From Candidatus Saccharimonadota bacterium (GTDB taxonomy: Bacteria > Patescibacteriota > Saccharimonadia > Saccharimonadales > JAICHO01): 45,020 nt of DNA. Each line of letters begins with the position of its first letter. The first letter of the stretch is position 1. Made by a program: the position numbers and the translations under genes. The notes under the pieces are model-generated. The model saw only the letters and a list, made by a program, of their open reading frames with translations, did no database searches and was not told where the DNA came from. Positions 15,951 to 24,812 of this stretch are shown piece by piece. Location of the stretch: contig JAICHO010000004.1 in NCBI GenBank assembly GCA_025924835.1, forward strand, positions 1-45,020, read 5' to 3'.

Positions 15951-16970
15951 ATGGCTAAACAGGTAATCCTCACCGGTCTCCGAGCTAATAATGGATTGCA
16001 TATCGGCAACTATTTGGGCGCATTACTACCTATGGTTGATATGGCAAATAAACACGCTGCCGAATATCAAATTAATCTGTTTGTGCCTGATTTGCATAGC
16101 TTTACAACTCCGATTGACCATATGCAGTTGTATGAGCAGACCATTAACAACTTAAAGATATTTGTTGCCGCCGGACTTGATTTAAATAATCCTAATATAC
16201 ATATTTACCGACAAAGTTTCATACCAGCCCATAGTGAGCTGACGTGGATTCTGGACTGTTTCACTGGATTTGGTGAAATGTCTCGTATGACCCAATTTAA
16301 AGATAAATCAGATAAACTATCCGAGGACAGAATAAGCGTCGGTCTTTTTAATTATCCGGTGCTTATGGCGGCTGATATTTTGCTGTATGGTGCCAGTTAT
16401 GTACCGGTCGGCGACGATCAGTCGCAGCATATTGAATTTACTCGTGATATTGCTGAGCGGATGAATGCCAAGTTTGGCGAGCTTTTTGTGGTTCCTAAGC
16501 CCGTCAAAGAACAACATGCTTTTTTTGGCAAAGACCAAGGCTTGCGTATCCGCGATCTGACCGACCCACATAAAAAAATGAGTAAAAGCGACGAAACGGG
16601 CAAAGGTGTCGTTTTTTTGGGTGACAGCGCTGATACAGCCAAACGAAAGATTATAGGCGCCGCAACCGACTCACTGAATGAAGTCCGGCACGATTATACA
16701 GCGCAACCCGGCGTAAGCAATCTGCTGGACATTCTGACTTTGCTTGGGGGTAATGCACAAGATTTTGTAGGGCAGAACCAATATGGCCCCCTAAAATCAG
16801 CTGTGGCTGAAAAAGTCGCGGTATTTTTGGATCAGTTTCAGGGGAGCCTAAAACATGTGGATACATCGGCATTGACGCACAAACTAGAGACCAGCGAAGT
16901 GGCCATGAACGCTCAAGCGAGTCAGACACTCTATAGGGTGCAAAAAGCTGTTGGATTGAGAGTTGCATAA
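15951..16970 (+). CDS. trpS: Tryptophanyl-tRNA synthetase
   Basis: A 339-residue class-I synthetase with the HIGH-type motif GLHIGNYLGAL (about 14-24), the TrpRS sequence GDDQSQHIEFTRDIAERMN and the KMSKS motif (DPHKKMSKSDETGKG, about 206). It charges tRNA-Trp, whose gene is at 24813. Placement after the aromatic operon fits tryptophan handling. The normal length is about 330-340. Confidence 0.96.
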   Translation: MAKQVILTGLRANNGLHIGNYLGALLPMVDMANKHAAEYQINLFVPDLHSFTTPIDHMQLYEQTINNLKIFVAAGLDLNNPNIHIYRQSFIPAHSELTWILDCFTGFGEMSRMTQFKDKSDKLSEDRISVGLFNYPVLMAADILLYGASYVPVGDDQSQHIEFTRDIAERMNAKFGELFVVPKPVKEQHAFFGKDQGLRIRDLTDPHKKMSKSDETGKGVVFLGDSADTAKRKIIGAATDSLNEVRHDYTAQPGVSNLLDILTLLGGNAQDFVGQNQYGPLKSAVAEKVAVFLDQFQGSLKHVDTSALTHKLETSEVAMNAQASQTLYRVQKAVGLRVA

Positions 16971-16974
16971 CGGT

Positions 16975-17133
16975 ATGCCAGCAGAAAAGGCACCACATGG
17001 ACTGGAAAGATTAACAGGGGCATTTGCCAATATCGTCATAATGCTAGGCGCACTGGCTGCCGGGGCCTTCTTTTTTAAGAAATCTTTAGGCTCTAAGTCG
17101 CCAGAGAGAAAAAAGCATGCACAGCAGCGATAG
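16975..17133 (+). CDS. 52-aa predicted single-pass membrane microprotein
   Basis: This ORF below the track cutoff starts 4 nt after the trpS stop and overlaps the start of the pseudouridine synthase gene by 17 nt. The product MPAEKAPHGLERLTGAFANI has one hydrophobic segment (about 15-34, containing IVIMLGALAAGAFFF) and a strongly basic tail (KKSLGSKSPERKKHAQQR). I do not recognise the family. The positive tail suggests an N-out, C-in orientation. Close packing between two conserved genes supports it being real. Confidence 0.5.
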   Translation: MPAEKAPHGLERLTGAFANIVIMLGALAAGAFFFKKSLGSKSPERKKHAQQR

Positions 17134-17998
17134 TCAGGTACCTGCAGACTATTCAAAAACCCAAAGACTGGACCAGTATGTACTTGCGAACTATCCGGAA
17201 CTTAGCAGGTCTTATGCTGTGCGGCTTATTGAAGAAGCCAAAGTGTTGGTTAATGGGACAAAAAGTAAACCCGGTTACAAGCTGAGGGCAACAGACAATG
17301 TCACTATTAATTACAATCCGGCCGAAGAAAGGCAAATCCCGAATATTGACTTGCCCGTTTTATATCAAGATGATAACGTGCTGGTGATTAACAAGCCAAT
17401 AGGTGTTATTAGCCATGCGAGAGGTAAATATTGGGATGAGCCCTCTGTGGCTTCATTTGTGCGCCAAATAACAGGACAGGCCGGCGATAGGGCGGGAATT
17501 GTACATAGACTGGACAGAGCAACGAGCGGCGTTATGATTTGCGCCAAAAATCAGCAGACATTGGCGCTGTTGCAACGGCAGTTTTCTGACAGAAAAGTTA
17601 AAAAAACCTATACAGCCATCGTAAGCGGCCACCTACAACCAGCGCAAGCTATAATTGATATGCCCATAGAACGTAACCCTAAAGCACCATCAACTTTCAA
17701 AGTCGGTAGTAATGGCAAATCAGCTCAAACGAAGTATACGGTAATTACGAGCAATGATATGTATGATCAGGTCACATTAGAACCAGCTACCGGCCGCACC
17801 CATCAGTTACGCGTCCATTTGAGTTACCAGGGCCATCCTATTGTCGGCGATTCATTGTATCAAGGACAAACTGCGGATAGGCTATATTTGCATGCCCACC
17901 AGTTGATTATTGCTATCCCCGAAATAGGCTTAAAGTCCTTTACCGCACCTTTACCTGCGGAATTTGACCGCTTAATGAAAGCCGGGAGAAATGACTGA
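17117..17998 (+). CDS. RluD-family 23S rRNA pseudouridine synthase
   Basis: A 293-residue protein with an N-terminal S4 RNA-binding domain (LDQYVLANYPELSRSYAVRLIEEAKVLVNG, about 14-45) and the catalytic domain with HRLDRATSGVMICAKN, which holds the catalytic aspartate, plus GRTHQLRVHLSYQGHPIVGD near the end. It isomerises uridines, probably in large-subunit rRNA; the exact site cannot be assigned. It overlaps holB by 8 nt. Confidence 0.92.
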   Translation: MHSSDSQVPADYSKTQRLDQYVLANYPELSRSYAVRLIEEAKVLVNGTKSKPGYKLRATDNVTINYNPAEERQIPNIDLPVLYQDDNVLVINKPIGVISHARGKYWDEPSVASFVRQITGQAGDRAGIVHRLDRATSGVMICAKNQQTLALLQRQFSDRKVKKTYTAIVSGHLQPAQAIIDMPIERNPKAPSTFKVGSNGKSAQTKYTVITSNDMYDQVTLEPATGRTHQLRVHLSYQGHPIVGDSLYQGQTADRLYLHAHQLIIAIPEIGLKSFTAPLPAEFDRLMKAGRND

Positions 17999-18848
17999 TT
18001 TTTTAATTCACCCCGCCACCAAGATGCAGCTGCAAACCATGCTGGAAGCACTACCGCATGCGGTGCTGATGAGCGGAGAAGAAGGGGCTGGCAAAAAAGC
18101 ACTGGCCCTCTACAGCGCATGTCACATTCTGGGTATTCAAAATTTAGACAATTACCCTTATTTTTTTCAAATAACGCCCGAGAAACAGACGATAGGGATT
18201 GAGGCCATTCGTGCCTTACGATCCTTTTTAAACCGTAGAACAACAGGCTCAAGTACGATCCGACGAATAGTGTTAATAGGCGATGCCCAGACTATGACTA
18301 ATGAGGCACAAAACGCATTGTTAAAGTCGCTGGAAGAACCTCCTGATGATACGATTATCATGTTGACCGCGTCTGATATAAATCTTTTAAAGCCAACTAT
18401 CGTTTCCCGCGCACAACATATTAATGTGCGGCTTCTCAGCCTTGACTACGCCCTAGCAACTATAAAGGACCATGACGAAAAGGCAATTACAAGCGCCTAT
18501 TATATGAGCGGTGGCCGTATTGGATTACTTGTGGCATTGTTGGAGCAAAAGGCCGATCATCGCCTGGTTCAAGCCATTGAACAGGCAAAAACAATACTAC
18601 GATTAAACACGTACCAACGACTGCTGCTTATTGATGGTCTCAGTAAGCAAAAGGCTGACATTGAACATATGCTGGCAGGGTTGCAATGTGTGGTTACCAG
18701 CGGATTGGCCCAAGCAGCGCTGAAAAATAATAAAGAATTAACCAACAAATTTCATTTATTGAGTCGCCAGTTATCAGATAGCGGCAACAGCTTACGCAAA
18801 ATGGGCAATCCGAAACTAGTTTTGTCTGATCTGTTTTTACAGATGTAG
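17991..18848 (+). CDS. holB: DNA polymerase III delta-prime-like clamp loader subunit
   Basis: The 285-residue protein has an AAA+ fold with a modified Walker A (SGEEGAGKKAL), the FLNRRTTGSSTIRRIVLIGDAQTMTNEAQNALLKSLEEPP region in outline, and a sensor segment IVSRAQHINV where active loaders have SRC. It would be the delta-prime subunit of the sliding-clamp loader together with DnaX (43762). Cysteines of the usual zinc module are absent. The C-terminal collar domain is divergent. Confidence 0.88.
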   Translation: MTDFLIHPATKMQLQTMLEALPHAVLMSGEEGAGKKALALYSACHILGIQNLDNYPYFFQITPEKQTIGIEAIRALRSFLNRRTTGSSTIRRIVLIGDAQTMTNEAQNALLKSLEEPPDDTIIMLTASDINLLKPTIVSRAQHINVRLLSLDYALATIKDHDEKAITSAYYMSGGRIGLLVALLEQKADHRLVQAIEQAKTILRLNTYQRLLLIDGLSKQKADIEHMLAGLQCVVTSGLAQAALKNNKELTNKFHLLSRQLSDSGNSLRKMGNPKLVLSDLFLQM

Positions 18849-18865
18849 TATAATGAGGCGAGATC

Positions 18866-19519
18866 ATGTATGAATTAGCCTTATTGCTTGGGTTTGGGGT
18901 TCTGGCTTACCGCGGCAGCCGCTTACGCGAAGAGGAATTGTCGCCACTACCACGTAAAATCAGCGATAGAATGGGGCAGTTGTGGGATATTGCCCACCAG
19001 GGTATGCGCGAAAACCGTTTCTTGCGTGCAGAGAAGGCATTGCTTACCATTCTGAAGATTGACCAGAAAAACGCCGCGGCATATAACCGCCTAGGCATTT
19101 TGTATGCGAAGCAAAAAGAATATAAGGACGCTATAGACTGTTTTGAGATTGCCAGCAGTATTGAACCAACTGCGTCATCGTTGCATAACTTGGGGCTGAT
19201 TTATTACGAGACCGAGAGCTATATGAAGGCTTCGGCGGCATTTGAGCAAGCCTTGAAACTGGAAGATGAGTTGGCCGCCCGACATATCGCGTATGCTAAG
19301 GTGCAAGAAAAATTAGGGAACGATAAATTAATGATTCAAGAGCTTGAGCGCGCAAATGAGCTGGAACCAAACAAGGAAAGCTATACACTGCTTATGCACG
19401 CCTACAGGGCTCTTGGCATGGCGAGCGAGGCGGATCAGATAGAACGTAAGCTGCAACAGCTGATCATTCCCTCCGGAAAGCCCAAAAGGATAGCTCGCCC
19501 TAAGCGCGCCGTGCTTTAA
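18866..19519 (+). CDS. TPR-repeat protein with N-terminal membrane anchor
   Basis: A 217-residue protein. The first 15 residues (MYELALLLGFGVLAY) are hydrophobic and may anchor it. From about residue 40 there are three to four tetratricopeptide repeats (AEKALLTILKIDQKNAAAYNRLGILY, ASSLHNLGLIYYETESYMKAS in part), with a basic C-terminus. It probably acts as a protein-protein scaffold. TATAAT (18849-18854) lies 11 nt before the start, so it may have a short-leader transcript of its own. The precise role is unknown. Confidence 0.8.
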   Translation: MYELALLLGFGVLAYRGSRLREEELSPLPRKISDRMGQLWDIAHQGMRENRFLRAEKALLTILKIDQKNAAAYNRLGILYAKQKEYKDAIDCFEIASSIEPTASSLHNLGLIYYETESYMKASAAFEQALKLEDELAARHIAYAKVQEKLGNDKLMIQELERANELEPNKESYTLLMHAYRALGMASEADQIERKLQQLIIPSGKPKRIARPKRAVL

Positions 19520-19580
19520 CTACTACATATCAGTGGTAAAGTTAAGGGGTTTTTGGTACACTTTAGAACTGTTGCGGTTT

Positions 19581-19655
<75 letters not shown>

Positions 19656-19667
19656 TATACCAACCAT

Positions 19668-19752
19668 GCAGGGATACTCAAGCGGTCAACGAGGGCTGAC
19701 TGTAAATCAGCTGGCTTCGCCTTCGGGGGTTCGAATCCCTCTCCCTGCACCA
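19668..19752 (+). tRNA. tRNA-Tyr (anticodon GTA)
   Basis: An 85-nt class-II tRNA with acceptor GCAGGGA/TCCCTGC, anticodon stem GCTGA/TCAGC around loop CTGTAAA (anticodon GTA), a long variable arm, T-arm GGGTTCGAATCCC and encoded CCA. It lies 12 nt after tRNA-Thr(GGT). Confidence 0.96.
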
Positions 19753-19754
19753 GC

Positions 19755-19830
19755 GCCGACGTAGCTCAGTGGCTAGAGCGGCTGTTTTGTAAACAGCGGG
19801 TCGTGGGTTCGAATCCCTCCGTCGGCTCCA
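19755..19830 (+). tRNA. tRNA-Thr (anticodon TGT)
   Basis: Acceptor GCCGACG pairs with CGTCGGC. Anticodon stem GCTGT/ACAGC encloses TTTGTAA with anticodon TGT. The T-arm is GGGTTCGAATCCC and CCA is encoded. It follows tRNA-Tyr by 2 nt, so the three tRNAs form one transcript. Confidence 0.96.
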
Positions 19831-19837
19831 TATAATT

Positions 19838-20041
19838 ATGAATACAAGACAATCATTAGAAACTGGTGTCGCAATTGGTCTGGGTCTAATTGGCGCGCCT
19901 GAAATAGTCATGCCGACCACACGTGTTAATGTTGTTTTAGAAGTCATAGCTTGTTCGGCCGCCGCGAAACTGGCTCACAATCTGTATAGGTCTCTACATC
20001 AATCAACGCCTCCTCTTGAACAATTAAGCGATATCTGTTAA
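19838..20041 (+). CDS. Hypothetical 67-aa protein
   Basis: ATG 19838 lies 7 nt after the tRNA-Thr(TGT) 3' end. The product MNTRQSLETGVAIGLGLIGA has a moderately hydrophobic, Ala/Val-rich stretch (about 9-50) and might be membrane-associated. There is no recognisable family. It ends just before rpmG, and the rpmG promoter lies within its 3' end. It is the least certain gene in this segment, although the gap holds no other explanation. Confidence 0.45.
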   Translation: MNTRQSLETGVAIGLGLIGAPEIVMPTTRVNVVLEVIACSAAAKLAHNLYRSLHQSTPPLEQLSDIC

Positions 20042-20044
20042 ACT
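20016..20044 (+). promoter_or_regulatory. Promoter for rpmG
   Basis: TTGAAC (20016-20021), a 17-bp spacer and TAAACT (20039-20044), with TG just upstream of the -10 (TGTTAAACT). The predicted start falls about 3 nt before ATG 20054, so the rpmG mRNA should be nearly leaderless. Confidence 0.6.
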
Positions 20045-20053
20045 CGTGTAAAT

Positions 20054-20260
20054 ATGGCTAAAAAAGGCGACAAGCGAAAAGTTATAGGATTGGTGTCGGA
20101 AGAAAGCGGACACCGGCATTATTACACACGCAAGAATACCCAAAATACACCCGACAAACTAAGTCTGCGCAAATACGATCCTGTGCTGCGCAAACACGTA
20201 CTGTACGTTGAGACCAAAAAGAACCTCGGCCGCAACGAAGTCAAGCCCAAAAAACGCTAA
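20054..20260 (+). CDS. rpmG: 50S ribosomal protein L33, cysteine-free
   Basis: A 68-residue protein with the L33 pattern MAKKGDKRKVIGLV, YYTRKNTQNTPDKLSLRKYDP and RKHVLYVE. The four zinc-binding cysteines of C-plus L33 are missing, so it is a zinc-independent version. A basic C-terminal tail (NLGRNEVKPKKR) extends it beyond the usual 50-55 residues. It ends 4 nt from the convergent GH15 gene. Confidence 0.92.
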   Translation: MAKKGDKRKVIGLVSEESGHRHYYTRKNTQNTPDKLSLRKYDPVLRKHVLYVETKKNLGRNEVKPKKR

Positions 20261-20264
20261 ATAT

Positions 20265-22202
20265 TTATTTTACTTTAGACAGATCTAGTACCGTGTTGAT
20301 TAGCTCAGCGTGGCTCCATACTAACGGCGTAACGGATACAGGGTCACCATTACTAGGGTTTACCTGTTCTGATAACATGCCACTGGGCAGAGCATGGCCA
20401 ATTGTCCAATCTACGTATTTGCGAGCCTTTTCGGCTTGGCCTGAACGTATATAATATTGAGCCAGCCACAGAGTGGTTACAAACCACGGATTTCCTAAAA
20501 ATGGTGGTGATGACGCAAAATAATTATCATTTTCGTAGCGCGGACACCCGCCGGCAGGGGTCTTATCAATCATCATGCGTTCAACCTCAACTACCGAGTC
20601 CTGCAGATAATCAGTGTCGTCTTTATGAAAGCCATAAATCATCACACCATACAGCGACGAAATATCCAATGTATTATCAAAATTAAGCGTACTGTCCGGC
20701 TGCAATAAAAAACCTTTACGCAAAATTTTGCGCTCCGGCTCAAAGAATATATCGCTACCGCCCAGAATTTTGTCGGCAGAGGCAGTCCATGTCACGACAT
20801 CATCAGGATATTCAAATTTCTCGGCGAATTCCGCGGCTACCAGCAACGCTTGGTAGACTACGGCAGAGGTGTATGTGGACGTAAGAAACTTTTCTTCCCA
20901 AAGATCATAGCTCGCATGAGGCAGGTTGGTTGTTTCGTCGGTAAATTTACATAGGAAGTTAGCGGCAGGTTGTATAAATGTAGTGTAAAGACTGCGCACA
21001 AAATCTTCGTCATGCGCGTATTCATAAAACTCACCCAGCATATACAGCACCACCGCGGTTTCGTCCTCTTGAATCGCCAGTTCCTTGCGTTCACCATGAA
21101 GCATAGGATGCCATGTGCTGCCGATCGCGCGGTCTGGCTGGTATTTGTGCATCAGATAGCCCTCAGGCGTCAGGATGTCACGGCAAAATTCAAAGAACTT
21201 TTTGGGTTCATCGGTGTACCCCAGCCTTATTAACGGCCAGATCGCATAGGCGCCGTCACGGGGCCATACGTAGCTGTAATAGTCCCTCCCATAGTTGTAT
21301 ATAGAGGAATCGCAACTGGCAATAATACCACCTCGGCGATCAATATGCGCCTTAATAACCAATAGCGATTTTTTGGTGTGTTCGAGGTACTCTTTGTCCA
21401 CTTCGTGCAAGGCGTTGGCACCGGTGGCTAGCCAATGTTTCCAATAATTACGCGTAGATTCCAGCCGGGTTTTTAAACCTTCTTTCTTAATCTGATCATG
21501 CAGTTTTTCGGCGCTGTACTGTGAGTCGGCCGCTACGATCCAGTATGAGATATCGGTGCTTTGGCGTGCCTCAAGAGAGCTATTAAACCGTATGACGGAA
21601 TCTACACCGCCATGCTCCACCGCGCTGCCCGACAGCTCACCATCTTCCGCGTCTTTAAATGTTCCTTCTTTACCTTCAATACCGTAATTACCGATCGCGA
21701 ACTGGTCATAGACCTGGCCATTATCATCCTGGCCATAAATAAGCAAGCTGCAGCGACCCTTATAATCCAAAATATAGCTTTCATCAGGTACAAACAGTGC
21801 AGTATCGGCGCGACCGCCACGCGAAATCTCGAATACTTGATGCATGAAGAGCCGGATTATTCGCGGTTTATCCGCCTGATTCGTTAGGGTGATTTGACGG
21901 CAGAAGGCATTCATATCGCTATCCACAAAGTCACTAAATAACAGTTCGGTTTGCAGTTCATCGTTCTGCATACGAATAGAGCTGATTAAGGCGTCGCTAT
22001 CAAAATTAATGCTGATATCCCAGCTCCCATCGTCAACCCATGAAAATGTGTCTTCAGTCCAGATCCCAATTTTATGGTGTACGCTACGGGCTGTCGTGAG
22101 GTTATCTAAACCTACGTATGGATAATAAAAATCATGGACTAGCCCATGTTCATTAAGCCCGACCGTCAGAGACCCATTTCCCAGCATTACCGGTCGGCCC
22201 AT
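20265..22202 (-). CDS. GH15 glucoamylase-like glycoside hydrolase
   Basis: The 645-residue enzyme has an N-terminal beta-sandwich domain (about 1-270) starting LGNGSLTVGLNEHGLVHDFYYPYVG in outline, then a six-hairpin catalytic domain. Typical GH15 signatures are YYSYVWPRDGAYAIWPLIRLGY, IQEDETAVVLYMLGEF, YDLWEEK with the likely general acid, and MLSEQVNPSNGDPVSVTPLVWSHAEL with the likely base. It would release glucose from alpha-1,4/1,6 glucans or trehalose-like substrates. No signal peptide is visible, so it acts in the cytoplasm. It is the last gene of the GT4-GH57-GH15 cluster, 2 nt after the GH57 gene. Confidence 0.92.
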   Translation of the reverse strand: MGRPVMLGNGSLTVGLNEHGLVHDFYYPYVGLDNLTTARSVHHKIGIWTEDTFSWVDDGSWDISINFDSDALISSIRMQNDELQTELLFSDFVDSDMNAFCRQITLTNQADKPRIIRLFMHQVFEISRGGRADTALFVPDESYILDYKGRCSLLIYGQDDNGQVYDQFAIGNYGIEGKEGTFKDAEDGELSGSAVEHGGVDSVIRFNSSLEARQSTDISYWIVAADSQYSAEKLHDQIKKEGLKTRLESTRNYWKHWLATGANALHEVDKEYLEHTKKSLLVIKAHIDRRGGIIASCDSSIYNYGRDYYSYVWPRDGAYAIWPLIRLGYTDEPKKFFEFCRDILTPEGYLMHKYQPDRAIGSTWHPMLHGERKELAIQEDETAVVLYMLGEFYEYAHDEDFVRSLYTTFIQPAANFLCKFTDETTNLPHASYDLWEEKFLTSTYTSAVVYQALLVAAEFAEKFEYPDDVVTWTASADKILGGSDIFFEPERKILRKGFLLQPDSTLNFDNTLDISSLYGVMIYGFHKDDTDYLQDSVVEVERMMIDKTPAGGCPRYENDNYFASSPPFLGNPWFVTTLWLAQYYIRSGQAEKARKYVDWTIGHALPSGMLSEQVNPSNGDPVSVTPLVWSHAELINTVLDLSKVK

Positions 22203-22204
22203 AA

Positions 22205-23416
22205 TTAAACCTCAATTCCTTTTTCGCTGAGACGAAATTTTATATCATGCCAGGCGTTCATAAAGTTAGTAAAAGCTTCATAAGGTGTTTCATAAGGACT
22301 AAAGTACGCATGGATATCACCGTCATTGAACCACTTCGTACACATATAGTAGAGGTGGTCAGAGGTTTGCAGCTTGCGCCAATCTTCTATTAATGCCAGA
22401 TCACCGGACTTAATAATTGGGTCCTGCAAGCCGTAGAGCGCCTGAACTGCTTGCGTTTGCATTGGGTTCCCCAACCATGCCGATAGGTCACGCTCTGTAT
22501 CTGCCCACGTAATCGTAGTCGGTACGTCTATGCGGTCTACCGGATCGAAGCTGTCGATGGTTTCACTCACGGTCATAAATGTATGGTCGTCAGAAGCAAG
22601 CCAATGTTCTGGCAAATGATGCAGAAAATCAAAGATACCACTGTCACTCCATTGGTGTTCGCCAAACGTCTCATAATCCATGAATAAATTAAAGTTAGTA
22701 GCATCACCGGATTCGCTCAACCAATGAGAAAATTTATCGGCCGTGAGTGGCCAGCCCGCCCATTCACGGTCACCAAATCGGAAGGCTATATCGTCACTCA
22801 GCTTGTAATTTTTCATAAGCAGCCGGATATTGTTGGTGTACGTTGGACGGTATACAAAGTTTGGGCTGCGCCAGCCTAATACCGGGTCCCATCCTTCCGT
22901 TAAAATCCCTTTGTAGCCCGCCCGGTCTGCCCAGTATGCTAGGTCATTGTTATAGCTAAGTTCAGTATTCCTAAAGACATGCGGTGTTTGTCCAAACAAC
23001 TCCTGCACTTTGGCACGATGCATATCAACCTGCATCTCAAATTCGGCCAGCGAATAGAAAAAGGCCAGACTGTGATGATACGTTTCGCCGACTATTTCTA
23101 CCCGGCCTGTGGCCGTTAGTTCCTGAAAGGACCGCAAAACATTGGGCGCATAACGTTCAAACTGCTCCAGAACCGTACCAGTAATTGAAAGACTCAGCTT
23201 AAACTCGGGGTGGCGATGTAAAAGTTCCAATAACTTTTTGTTAGTAGGCAAATACGACTTTTCAGCTACCTTGTTCAGAATCTGCTCGTTACTAGTACGT
23301 GAATCATACGGCGCGTCAAAATAATCATGCTTATTGGCCGTGTCAAAAATAGTGTAGTGACGAACGCGAAACGGTTGATGCACATGCATGTACAATACGA
23401 TTGCTTTTTTGCTCAT
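22205..23416 (-). CDS. GH57 alpha-amylase-type glycoside hydrolase
   Basis: A 403-residue protein with the conserved GH57 regions: MHVHQPFRVRHYTIFD (region 1, HQP), VEIVGETYHHSLAF (region 2), FRNTELSYNNDLA with the likely catalytic Glu (region 3) and FMDYETFGEHQW with the likely catalytic Asp (region 4). GH57 members are amylases, 4-alpha-glucanotransferases or branching enzymes; the exact activity is not determinable. It overlaps the GT4 gene by 4 nt and is cytoplasmic by lack of a signal sequence. Confidence 0.92.
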   Translation of the reverse strand: MSKKAIVLYMHVHQPFRVRHYTIFDTANKHDYFDAPYDSRTSNEQILNKVAEKSYLPTNKKLLELLHRHPEFKLSLSITGTVLEQFERYAPNVLRSFQELTATGRVEIVGETYHHSLAFFYSLAEFEMQVDMHRAKVQELFGQTPHVFRNTELSYNNDLAYWADRAGYKGILTEGWDPVLGWRSPNFVYRPTYTNNIRLLMKNYKLSDDIAFRFGDREWAGWPLTADKFSHWLSESGDATNFNLFMDYETFGEHQWSDSGIFDFLHHLPEHWLASDDHTFMTVSETIDSFDPVDRIDVPTTITWADTERDLSAWLGNPMQTQAVQALYGLQDPIIKSGDLALIEDWRKLQTSDHLYYMCTKWFNDGDIHAYFSPYETPYEAFTNFMNAWHDIKFRLSEKGIEV

Positions 23417-24621
23417 GCCGACACCGCCGACATGTGGTGTTTATACATAGTAACAAGCTTATCAGCGGCATTGTTCCAGCTTAACTGTTCATATTCACGC
23501 ATCGCGTTAGTTTGTAAGGTCTGTTGTAAACCGTCGTTCTGAACCACAGCCGTCATTTGATTGGCCATTTCATCCGTATCCCAGAAATCCGTCTTAAGAC
23601 AATTAACGAGCACCTCTGCCACACCAGATTGTTTGCTAATAAGTGCAGGCGTGCCATAACCGGCTGCTTCCAGCGGTGTCAGGCCAAAGGGTTCGGAAAT
23701 AGACGGCATGACAAACAGATCACCAACTGCAAAAGCATCTCGCCACTGCTTACCGCGTAAGAAACCAGTAAAAATAACATTACGGCTAATGCCGAGTTCC
23801 GCGGCCAGCAGCAACAATTCCCGTTCTTGTTCACCACTGCCAACTATTAGAAATAGCGTCTTGGGAGCACGCAGTATGACTTGTTTGGCAGCCTTTAATA
23901 AATTGGGTAAACCTTTTTGTATGGTAAGCCGACCAACGTTGACAATAACACGGTAGCCCTGGGATTTCATTTTTTCCAGATAACGATAGGTATTGTCAGC
24001 GTCCAATGGTGCCAAATCAGCAATGTCTAAGCTATTATGTACTACCTCTATTTTATCGGCCGGGATACCATATTCGCGTACAATGCTTTTTTTGGTATGA
24101 CCGCTGACCGCAATAACTTTATCGGCCAACATCATGGCAGTATATTCGATTTCGCGCACCATAGGATTCCCACCCATTTCCATACCGGCTCTATCCGATT
24201 CTATCGAGTGCACATGTACCACTAGGGGTTTGTTTGTTTTTTCTTTGGCGCGCAGAGCGGCCCGAAAGGTCAGCCAATCATGAGCGTGGATAATATCGTA
24301 TTCCTCTATAGAAACGATCCGTTCTACGGCCGTTTCATAGATAGCGCTCTGTCCAAACAAATCCACCCACTTTATATCGCCCGACTTACTTACGTACTTA
24401 AAACTATCATATGCTATACCTGCCTTCAGTACGCGCTCAACATCTTGCGGATGAGCTGAGTTGATCCGCATAAAATCAATATCGTGGTCAGCGGTGTAGG
24501 GCACCACGAACTCAATATCAACTTCTTTTTTGGAGAGAGCCTTACACAGCTGGTAGCATGCCACGCCAAGCCCACCACTGTTGTGCGGGGGAAGTTCCCA
24601 CCCCAACATCAATACTTTCAT
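23413..24621 (-). CDS. GT4-type glycosyltransferase, probable glycogen/alpha-glucan synthase
   Basis: The 402-residue protein starts MKVLMLGWELPPHNSGGLGVA, the glycine-rich donor loop of GT-B starch/glycogen synthase-like enzymes. It contains RVIVNVGRLTIQKGLPNLLKAAK and the nucleotide-sugar-binding E-x7-E motif SEPFGLTPLEAAGYGTPAL (about 300-318). It would transfer glucose from ADP- or UDP-glucose to a glucan. AGAGGG precedes the start. The linkage with GH57 and GH15 hydrolases suggests a glycogen-like storage or turnover module. Confidence 0.88.
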   Translation of the reverse strand: MKVLMLGWELPPHNSGGLGVACYQLCKALSKKEVDIEFVVPYTADHDIDFMRINSAHPQDVERVLKAGIAYDSFKYVSKSGDIKWVDLFGQSAIYETAVERIVSIEEYDIIHAHDWLTFRAALRAKEKTNKPLVVHVHSIESDRAGMEMGGNPMVREIEYTAMMLADKVIAVSGHTKKSIVREYGIPADKIEVVHNSLDIADLAPLDADNTYRYLEKMKSQGYRVIVNVGRLTIQKGLPNLLKAAKQVILRAPKTLFLIVGSGEQERELLLLAAELGISRNVIFTGFLRGKQWRDAFAVGDLFVMPSISEPFGLTPLEAAGYGTPALISKQSGVAEVLVNCLKTDFWDTDEMANQMTAVVQNDGLQQTLQTNAMREYEQLSWNNAADKLVTMYKHHMSAVSA

Positions 24622-24661
24622 AGCCCTCTGTTTTTAATGTTTTTAAGTTTAGTTCGTTGGT

Positions 24662-24690
24662 ATTATACCTAGTAACAGCGGTAAGCACAA
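24662..24690 (-). promoter_or_regulatory. Promoter of the alpha-glucan cluster
   Basis: On the minus strand TTGTGC, a 17-bp spacer and a perfect TATAAT (plus-strand 24662-24667) lie about 40 nt upstream of the GT4 start, with AGAGGG as ribosome binding site. This is one of the promoters with a conventional leader. Confidence 0.6.
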
Positions 24691-24812
24691 CCATATTGTG
24701 TGACTTTATCCACAAAATGGTAAAAATATCTATAATTAAGATTACACACATAGTAGTTACCCTTGTTACGGTGACAAACCAGCCAAGATTGAGTATCATA
24801 TCAGAGTTGTAT

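Noticed and set aside
19831-19836. TATAAT just before ATG 19838
   Set aside because: Only one base separates it from the ATG, so it cannot serve this start; the gene is more likely read from the tRNA transcript.
21561-21887. Plus-strand ORFs of 60-110 aa opposite the GH15, GH57 and GT4 genes
   Set aside because: They are antisense shadows of strongly conserved minus-strand coding regions, with no ribosome binding sites or recognisable domains.
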